From assembly GCA_029783825.1 (NCBI GenBank), contig JAREIK010002629.1, forward strand, positions 113,400 through 177,399: DNA of 64,000 bases, written 5' to 3'. The notes under the pieces are model-generated. The model saw nothing but the letters and a program-made list of their open reading frames with translations. It had not been told where the DNA came from and ran no database searches. Source of the stretch: Sapria himalayana. Its lineage: Eukaryota; Streptophyta; Magnoliopsida; Malpighiales; Rafflesiaceae. A program made the translations under genes and the position numbers. Position 1 is the first letter of the stretch. Each line of letters opens with the position of its first letter. Positions 55,960 to 64,000 of the stretch are shown here, piece by piece.

Positions 55960-57640
55960 AGAAACTTTGGGACTGGGCTAATCCCTCAATGCCCACAAAT
56001 TGGGAAAATGAAAAAGATTGATTTCCAAATAAAGAGTTAACAAAGAGCTTATGGAGGGAACTAGTAGTAAAAGAGAGTCCTAAGGTGAAAATGGGCAAGG
56101 TATATAATAGCTCATCTACTACCAAACATTGAGAGATTATAAGGATCCCATGATGATTGTTAGTTATTTAGTTATTTTGATTTAACCAATTTAAGCAAAC
56201 TATTTTGAGTTTAAGTTGAGCCTGATAGTGATGATTCATCAACACTAGTATAGCGACAAAGTATTGAAGGATCCTAATGAACATATCATGATATTTTTGA
56301 AGTTATGAAACATAGTAAAGATTATTAAAGTAAACATCAATACAATAAGAATATGTCTATTCTCATTCTCATTATGAGAAATGGTATGAAGTTGGTTTTA
56401 AGATTTATCTTGTAGCTCTATTGAGAGTTGGGATGAACTTGTGAGAGCTTTCTCACTAAAGTTTTTCCACCTCAAATCACTTCATAATTATAGAATGAGA
56501 TAAATCAATTTTGACAAGTTGCACCAAAGACTTTATATAATGCTTGGGAAGTTTTTAAGAAGTTATTGAAGAGGTATCCTAAAAAATGGGTTTGCGTTGT
56601 GGTTCTAGGCCCAAACTCTATTGAATAACTGAATTATATGATGAGGTGTATGATTGATGTGGTTGATAGTAGTTTGATTATGAATAAATATATAGAGGAG
56701 AGATACTAATTGTTTGATGAGCTATTAGATTTGACAAGTTGTAGTATTGAAGTTGGATCAAATGATTGCAATGAAGTAAAAATAGAGGTTCTCTTAAGAA
56801 AACTAGAAACCCAAGATGAAAAGAGGAAAGGAACGAAAAAAATTACCATTTTACATTCATATGAAATGATGAACTTAGATTTCAAGTATCAAAAAGAGGG
56901 GCCCAAACGAATGCAAAGAAAGGTTGTGTTTTGATCCAATAATAATGTTCTTACATATTATCATCCTAACATAAAGAAATCATGAAAAATGTTTAAATGA
57001 AGGCTAATAGAGTGGGCTAAAAAATATTAAGCAAGCTATGAAAAACTTTGGGAATAATGTGATGAGCTATAATATTCAAAGAAGATCAAGCTTGAATTAT
57101 CAACCAACAAGAAGATGAGAGAAGCCAACTCTAGAATAAAGCATGTTTGTTATCATAACATAATGAATTAATAAAAAAATTATAACCAATACACTTAGAA
57201 GAAGCTTAAAGTGACATTGGATTACAGGAGTTTGTAAATGAGGAATATAAAATATTAAATTGGATAATTGATGTTATCGATAAATAAAAAAGGATGTAAT
57301 GAACTACAAAGTGATACTAAGACAAATTCAAGAAATTCTCAACTATGTTAATTTGAAGTAGAAAAAAACTAGAAGGATAATGCATTGAGTAAAAGTATTC
57401 TAGAAATTTTATAGCTGATAGCACCACTAATTTGATAAAATCACAACTCCCACTAAATTTTTCTAAAATATTTTGGCTCCCACTAAAGATATTTTCACAT
57501 ATGAAGGTTGTATTACCATAACACCTAACAAATCCATGATTCCAAAAAAGTTGTAAGCCCAATTCTTACCCTTATTTGCAAATGAATGAAGCAAAGAAAT
57601 ATATGAGAAAATAGAGTTTACCTAAAGGCCATGGTGATAA
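55960..57640 (+). pseudogene. G3 gag (Athila-like)
   Basis: Same family as the G2 gag. The start has KELTKSLWRELVVKESPKV near 56030. The gag domain reads ALLRVGMNL (56410), NAWEVFKKLLKRYPKKWV (56540-56590), LNYMMRCMIDVVDSSLIMNK and the start of the open piece 56710-56934 (FDELLDLTSCSIEVG). The family pattern is LYEAWERFK-LLRRCP-HG, then MI-AA-GGSLM-KT-EEA--L-EEL. The part up to 57640 corresponds to the coiled middle of Athila gag and is poorly preserved. The - strand open frames at 57562 and 57994 are shadows. Confidence 0.7.
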
Positions 57641-58330
57641 AATAAATAAATAATAATAAAACTAAGATAAGTTTTCATTGAATCTTATGTTTCCACAATA
57701 TTTTGAGAAGGAAAAATTGAATGAATAATCTGAGAAGTGTCTCAATATATTATAGAAAATAGAAGTGAATATACCATTTTCCAAAGTTCTAGCCTAAAAT
57801 ATGAACTACGTGAAGTTTATAAAAAATATCATGAGTAGCAAAAGAAAATTAGAGATGTATGAGACCATGAATATTATAAAGAAATATAGTCTAATATTCA
57901 AAGAATACTTCCAAGAAAATTGAAGAATGCCAAAAGTTTTACGATACCTTGTATTATTGGTGATCATATATTTTGGAATGCGATATGAGATCAACTATCA
58001 ACTTGATTCCCTTGTCAATTACATAGAGGATGAACTTTAAACAATCACTTCAATATCTATCTTACACCAAATGGGTAATCAAGCTATCAAGCACCTGAAT
58101 GTGATTATTAAATATGTTTTGGTTAAGGTTTGACATTTTTATTTTTCTTAGCAAATTGTATTATATTAGATATGGAAGAAGATAATTATGCACCATTATT
58201 TTTGGGACATCTATTTTTTTCCATAGATAAGCTCTTATTAATATCAAGAAATAGGAGTTCACTACCCATTTTGGTAGGGAGCAATTATAGTTTAATCTTT
58301 TAAAAGGTTTATGGGGTCTAGATGATGATG
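57641..58330 (+). pseudogene. G3 gag C-terminus and aspartic protease
   Basis: The conserved Athila segment before the protease is readable across frames: FPQYFEKEKLNE, EVNIPFSKVLA, NYVKFIKNIMSSKRKLEMYE (57680-57860; family FPQRL-K-K-D-QF, INIPFAEAL-QMP-YAKF-KDILS-KRKL). The protease follows (AKSFTIPCIIGDHIFWNAI, 57925-57985), but the DLGASINLMPL active-site stretch is lost or frameshifted. FYFS-QIVLY-IW and an IIFGTSIFF-like end at about 58210 close the domain. Confidence 0.72.
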
Positions 58331-59115
58331 AGATAGGTTGTTGGAGAGTAGATGATCTCTTCTATACTATAATGTAACAAAAAGTGGATTTTTGATAGAA
58401 AAATTTTGTAGAAGATTATTGACTAGTTAAAGATACAATGGATGATGTGGAAGAATAACTTTGAAACTATGAAAGTGGTGAAGACAAGAAAGTTGGTGAG
58501 GAAGAATCATTTTAGAGTTGTGAATTTAAATAAATAAGGAAGATGATTGTTATGAGGTCACCATATTCTTCAGATTTGAGATCTCAATAAAATCTAATAT
58601 AGGCAACTTCAAGGAACCTAAGGAGACACATGAGGAAGACAAAGTTAAGATAGAAATTATAGAGAATCCAATCAAAGTCAAAGTTGTGGTTGTGCACAAA
58701 ATCAAAGACAATGCTAAGATGATGTTCTATTTTTTGATGTTATAGAACAAAATTCACCAAGAAAAGCTGAAGCACAAACTTACGGCTATGCACAATGTTG
58801 CAAATTCGTGGTTACAGAAAGAAGTGAACCAAGAAAAGTTAAAAGATAAAGTTGTGGCTATTCTTAGTACCACAGCTTTGAAGAAAAGAGCCAGGCTATC
58901 TTTGAAGAAGAAGCTATGATGTTCACCAAATTCATGTTCTAAAAAGGAAAAAACAGAAGAAAAAAGTGTAATTAAAGTAAGATAGATAGAAGAAACAAAA
59001 AAGAAGGTAAATTAGTATACTGGAAAATCTAGCATTGAATGCAGAGATCACAAATGAAGGTAATAAGGTATTAATGGTCTAGATATGGACATTAAATGTA
59101 GTGTTTTTTTTTAGG
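58331..59115 (+). pseudogene. G3 post-protease module
   Basis: Partly open, lysine-rich and helical: NKIHQEKLKHKLTAMHNVAN, EVNQEKLKDKVVAILSTTAL and KKRARLSLKKK (58745-58915), then NGLDMDIKCSVFFLGNPKKFF at the end. The internal repeat of QEKLK-K suggests two related helices. It shares the final block with G2 and with 32690-33140. No enzyme domain recognised. Confidence 0.5.
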
Positions 59116-59389
59116 TAACCCAAAAAAATTTTTTGTATGTGTTATCAAAATACTTTATATCTATCATATAAATGATTATACACTCTCAATTTTCTAAAAG
59201 TATAATCAAGAAACTCATACCCTACTGTAACTAACAATATGTCCATTAGAAGTTACTCAACTATTTTGAGATACTATGACACTCAAACTTAGTCATAAAG
59301 AAATATTTTTTTGAGATAAAATAAATTTTTTTATTGAATAGTAAGTCATTTCTCAATGACAAACAATAGTTTAAATATGTGAGTTTATT

Positions 59390-61051
59390 TGGCATTCAAA
59401 TTATTATACACTCTTGAGTATTTTGGTGCTATTACATGATGTGTCAACATGAGAATGAGATATAATTAGATAGATTTCATGACTTTAAAGTTTTAGTGGA
59501 TTTTAATGAATATTCATGAAATCAATAGTTTTTTAAGGATTTTGACTGCGTGGTAGATTATGGAATTGAGTAGTTTCAGTATTTATTCTTAGCCTTAACT
59601 CTGCCTAATTAGTTATGGTAATCTTTGTATGTAATGACTCTACCACCTAGTTAACATAATCCTTCAACTATGTAATACATTCTTTGTGACTATTATAATT
59701 TCATGAAATCACAACCAAACTTATCTTATAATAATTAAATAGCTACGACATTAATTTCATTGTGTAGTAACCAAGTGCCTCATTATTACTTAAAATAATA
59801 ACTATCAACTATGATTTTATCTTTAACAAAACTTTATAGTCTTAAGTCATAACCACAACCTTTTCACAAAGATATGATTTTGAGTTACATAAAATTACAA
59901 AGCCAAAACTACATAAGCCAAAGATATGGCAATTATCTAGTACTATGACTTTTAGACACAAAATATAATAGATGACATTTACTTGAGTATGACCATTCTC
60001 TAAGGTCATGAATCTTGTCTTGAAAAAAAGATAAAGTCATGCCTTTTATGTTTAGGCTAATTGCTAATGATATGGCCTTTTTTCAATATAATGACTATGT
60101 GATTAATGAGAAAAGTTAAGGCTAACAACATTGCTAGTCATAACATCATGGTCATTTGAAGCACAATAGATATTATTCTTTGTTTCATGATCATTCTTAG
60201 TGTCATGACCATATGATACACTTGAGAGTCTATTCCCAATATCATGGTTATTTCTAGAACCATGACTTTATGATGAATGACAAAGACCAACATCAAATAC
60301 ACAACCATTCCCAATGCTAGAAACATGTTATAGAAACTATTGGCCTAAGTTGCGGACATTTCCTAGTACCATAACTTTGTATGATAGAAAAATTGGTACA
60401 TATTCTAAAATTATTGTTACTTTTTGAGAGTCATAACCTTGAGCTCAACTGATGAAGATCAAAATCTTAATATCTTTTGAAAGCCATGACTTTCTACTTA
60501 AAGATATATAGAAATATTAGAGTTTAAAAAGAAAGAAAAAATGATAAGAAAATTTTTTGTTTTCCATGCACCAAGTAGAAGTCAAAGTATTACAACAAAT
60601 CCTATGATTAATTTTCATACTCCCTAGAAGATCTAAAAGCAAGCAAGAGATACAAAGCAACATTTAAACTCTATAGTTGGGGCATGACTCTCAAACCCCA
60701 ATATCAAGGATAGATTTGGGAAAATCAATCAAAATAGAATGAGATTTAGAGTTTTGTGATTTTGTTTATGAGATGTATATATAGTTTTTGTATTAATAAA
60801 TACATTTGATTTACATTTTGGAATGAAATTTAATAGATATTATGATTAAATCAAACTTGAATTAAAAATATGACTATTGGTGAGATTTTGTGAGTTATCA
60901 TAGTAGTTAGTGATATGTAAACCATGTGTCTCACTCATGCATATAGTAGGAAGAAAGTGATAGCCCTTTTGATCATGAAGCACAAGACAAATCTATATTT
61001 AAAAACTCAAAATTTGGGTAAATAATTATTATGAGTATTATACTTATTTGA
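59390..61051 (+). repeat. 3' LTR of G3, left part
   Basis: It begins near TGGCATTCAAATTATTATAC and matches 44521-46320 (CTTGAGTATTTTGGTGCTATTA against CTTGTGTATTTTTGTGCTATTA). It stops at 61051 where a new LTR begins with TGTTCAAATTAC. Confidence 0.65.
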
Positions 61052-63327
61052 TGTTCAAATTACTAAATATTCTTGAGTATTTTAGTATTTTTAGATGACA
61101 TATAAATATGAGAGCAAACATACGTGTTGATTTCATAACTTTGAAGTTTTCGTAGATTTTAATGAATAGTCATAAAATTAATATATTTTATAAGTCTTTT
61201 ACCTAATTGGTAGATTATGGATTATCAAATAGTTTCAGCATGCATTTTTGCATGAAACTCTACCTAATTGGTCATTATAATTTTTATCTGTCACAACTTT
61301 ATCACCTTGATAATATAATTTTTAAAATATGCAATACATAATTTTTGACTATACTATTATCATGGAGTCATATCCATACATATCTCATAAAAAATAAATA
61401 GTTGTGATATTATTTTTATTTCATAGTAATCAAGTACCTTACTTATACTAAAAGTCATAATAACTTCCTAGCACTGTGACTTTATCTTTAATATGATTTT
61501 ATTCTCATGTTAGAGCCGTAGCCTTTTTACAAAACCATTAATTTTGAGCTAAAAGAAGTTACAAAGCCAAAAATACTCATGCTAAGGTCACAATAATTAT
61601 TCATTTCCCGGCTTTTAGACACAAAACATTATAAAGTAAAACTACTCGAGTATGACTATTCCCTAAGGCAACAACTCTCTTCTTAAGAGAAGGCAAAGCC
61701 ATAGCTTTTTTATTCTTGCTAATTACTAGTATCTTTTTCCAGCATCATGGCCATGTGATATTTAAGAAATGTGAAGGCCAACATCAAGGCTAACCCTAAT
61801 GCCATAGTCATTTGATGCATATGAAAGACTATTCTTTACATTATGATCATATAATTCATATGAGAGGCTAATCTCAAGGCTAAAACCATTCTAGCACCAT
61901 GACTATATGATGATTAAAAGATACACCATGAAAGACATGGTCATTCTTAGTACTATGGTCATATGATTTCTTAATATGATAGTTATTACTAATACCATGG
62001 CCATATGATGAATGAGAGAGGAGGTTGTCAAATTATCAATCATTTCTAGAACTATAACTTTGTATTATAGACATAATATGCCCATGTCATGAACATTTCC
62101 CATTATCATGATTTTGTTTTATAGAAAGACTGGGACATATTCTAGACCCATATCCACTTTCTACAATCATGATCAAGCTCAAGAGATAAAGGCCAAATTC
62201 ATGGAATTCTTCCAAAATTTATACTCTCTACTTAAAAAAATGAAGATATATTTGATCATAAAAGAGGAAAGAGAAAACAAAAAATAAAACTTCTTCTTTC
62301 ATGAACCAAGTAGAATTCAAATCATAACAACCAAATCATTTGTGTTATTTTCGCACTCTTAAGGAACTCCACAAGCAATCAAGGAATGCAAGACAAAAGC
62401 TAAAACCTATAGTTGGATGTGAGACTTTCTAACCCTTCAAATCTAGTGTAGATTTGAAAAAATTGATCAATATACCATTAGATCTATGGTTTATGTAATT
62501 TTGTCTATGTGATGTATAAATAGTTTTGTCATTAATTAATATATTCTAATTTATGATATGGAATAAAAATTGATATATATGGTATTTAAATAAAACATAA
62601 ATTAGTGATTTGACTATTGGTGGGTTTATGCAAGTTTTCATGGTGTATGGTGATAGGTAAACTATGAGGCTCACTCATGCATAAAATAGAAATGAAGGGA
62701 AATCCCTTCTGACCATGATGAAAGATAAACATATATGTTAAATCTCAAAATTTAAGTATATTTATTATGAGTATAGTGCTCACAAAGCCAAAAGTATGAC
62801 TGTTTTACATGATACTTTATTATACATGTATTATAAGAACAAGTTCTCAATTGAGATTTGAGATAGGTATTTTATAGAATATTCTTTAAAGGGTTTCACC
62901 TTTTGTGTGTAAGTTGCATCAATGAGAAGTACATGAGGGTATTATGACTCACAAGGTGGTGACAACTATTTTATTTACTTTTACTTATATGGTCATACCT
63001 ATGAAACTTGAGGGAAGCATATATTAATTGCGCAAGTATGGTACATACAAAGCTAAATGTGTAAACATTTATAAACTATGTTAATATTTGATTTATATAA
63101 TATGTGAGACCAAAGAATAAAAAAATATATATGAAGTAAATATAAAGAGTTGTTGAGTTATCTAAAATGTATGATCTTTTGAATGACTCTCTAACATATA
63201 TGATTTATCATCTTTGTGGTGAAGTACCTAGTGGACAACTATGAGAGGACGATCATAAAGAAAGACTCGATGGTGATAACTACTTTGCATAGAATTGGGG
63301 CAAATTTTTATTGCATAATATATAATT

Positions 63328-63385
63328 CTACCTCCATTCTAAAATGTATCTATTTAATTGGGGCAAATTAAATAGATACATTTTT
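63328..63385. mobile_element. Stowaway-like MITE remnant
   Basis: CTACCTCCATTCTAAAATGT resembles the Stowaway end CTCCCTCCGTCCCAAAATA. It is part of a foldback: 63341-63359 (AAAATGTATCTATTTAATT) pairs with 63366-63385. The right end is truncated. The loop contains a 13-base copy (ATTGGGGCAAATT at 63357-63369) of sequence found at 63294-63306. Confidence 0.5.
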
Positions 63386-63632
63386 AGATTTTAGATTGAT
63401 ACAAAATTAAAATTTATTAATATCTCATTTACTAGAATTATGTTGTCTTAATATTGATTGACTAAATTATTAATATAATTCATATGAAACCGATATTTGA
63501 ATGAAAGTCTTCTTTATTACTTGTACAATCCATATACATATGGATCTTTATTAATAATATATGTTTACTAATGAGCTTTAGGGACACTATCTGACCAACA
63601 AAATTAGGCAGCGTATTAGTCACAACAAATTT

Positions 63633-63653
63633 TTGTCCTATTTGCTAGAGATT
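63633..63653 (+). promoter_or_regulatory. Primer-binding site of G4
   Basis: TTGTCCTATTTGCTAGAGATT after TTTT, a decayed Athila-type TTGGCGCCGTTGCCGGGGATT. It is at the same distance from gag as in G2 and G3. Confidence 0.55.
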
Positions 63654-64000
63654 GTTTAGTTTTATTGGTCAGCATGAGTTGACATATATATTATTGAGAA
63701 ATAATATTTTCTCAAATATAATGGCGAAGTTTATTAGTTGACATATATATTATTGAAATATTTGAAAAATAAATAATTGTAATTTATGTTTTGCATATAT
63801 ATATTTTTTTTTGTTTTTAAGTTTTTTTTTATGAGTGCAAGATTTAGGACTATGTTAACCTCTATGGACCCTAAAACCAAGATAACTAGAAGAGTGATTT
63901 CCAACTAAAAAGTTGATACAAAACTTTTGGAAGGAATTGGTATTAAGAGAGAACCCCAAGGTAGTAATATAAAAGATATCCAAAAACCTATACATCATTA

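Larger units (their letters stand above)
44521..61051 (+). mobile_element. Athila-like Ty3 element G3 with nested copia
   Basis: The 5' LTR starts TGTTCAG at 44521 inside a copia fragment, is interrupted at 46845-54725 by a full-length copia, and resumes to 55743. Then follow primer site (55744-55763), gag (55960-57640), gag end and protease (57641-58330), post-protease module (58331-59115) and a 3' LTR from about 59390. The 3' LTR is cut at 61051 by another element, G4. As in G2 there is no reverse transcriptase or integrase. Without the insertion the element is about 8.6 kb to this point. Confidence 0.72.
61052..64000 (+). mobile_element. Athila-like element G4 (5' LTR, primer site, gag start; cut by window)
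   Basis: The LTR (61052-63632) begins TGTTCAAATTAC inside the 3' LTR of G3 and has the family's tandem motifs near 61740-62130. After the primer site, the gag N-terminal block at about 63830-64000 resembles 55960-56110 (GAGTGCAAGATTTAGGACTA against GAGTAGAAACTTTGGGACTG; LEGIGIKREPQG-like residues). The rest lies beyond the window. Confidence 0.65.

Noticed and set aside
57317..57994. - strand open frames 57317-57562 and 57806-57994
   Set aside because: They overlap the + strand gag C-terminus and protease of G3, which has clear family similarity.

Overview
This window looks like heterochromatin from an AT-rich flowering-plant nuclear genome. It holds no intact host gene. Nearly all of it is decayed transposable elements of plant-specific types: a plant L1-type LINE with an ORF1 zinc-knuckle/DUF4283-like protein, Athila-like Ty3 elements with a tRNA-Asp-type primer site, chromovirus-like Ty3 pol pieces, Ty1/copia elements with a TGGTATCAGAGC-like primer site, a TRIM, a CACTA end, a hAT-type and a Stowaway-like MITE. 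I cannot name the species. Reading frames are broken by many stops and indels, so almost every coding call is a pseudogene identified by reading protein similarity across frames.

Layout. 1-801: inner end of a CACTA transposon, with a small GC-rich exon-like piece at 81-191. About 950-6540: degenerate LINE on the + strand (ORF1, endonuclease, reverse transcriptase, zf-RVT tail), with a 360-bp tandem duplication and a perfect 20-bp hairpin between the ORFs. 6541-8793: gag-protease remnant of an Athila-like element (called G1 here) on the - strand, followed by a CCAAT-containing minisatellite (8785-9325). 9510-14065: chromovirus-like pol and 3' LTR on the - strand, split by a solo Athila-like LTR (11765-13913). 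14483-22800: a complete but decayed Athila-like element on the + strand (G2: LTR, PBS, gag, protease, LTR), whose 5' LTR carries a hAT-type MITE. 22830-26658: LTR pieces in both orientations and a second chromovirus 3' end. 26805-28050: TA/TG microsatellites around three copies of a 210-bp module in alternating orientation. 29280-33140: repeated Athila-like LTR pieces. 33214-35856: chromovirus gag-protease on the - strand with a tandem LTR-leader unit. 36141-39115: a third chromovirus 3' end, an inverted copy of the one at 25.2-26.7 kb. 39.1-44.5 kb: an LTR end, two copia fragments and a TRIM. 44521-64000: a nested stack in which Athila-like element G3 is inserted into a copia fragment, a full-length copia sits inside the 5' LTR of G3, and another Athila-like element (G4) starts inside the 3' LTR of G3.

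How the parts relate. The most interesting point is the Athila-like family. Three copies (G1, G2, G3) run gag, then protease, then about 800 bp of a shared downstream module and stop, with no room for reverse transcriptase or integrase. This suggests a non-autonomous gag-protease family mobilised in trans by a full Athila-type element elsewhere. Its LTRs are long (about 1.8 to 3.3 kb), begin TGTTCA, and contain roughly 56-bp tandem motifs. A second notable point is a chimaeric junction (Athila-like LTR fused to chromovirus integrase) shared by two inverted loci, which implies a segmental duplication after the fusion. Coordinates of element borders are approximate unless a terminal motif is stated.
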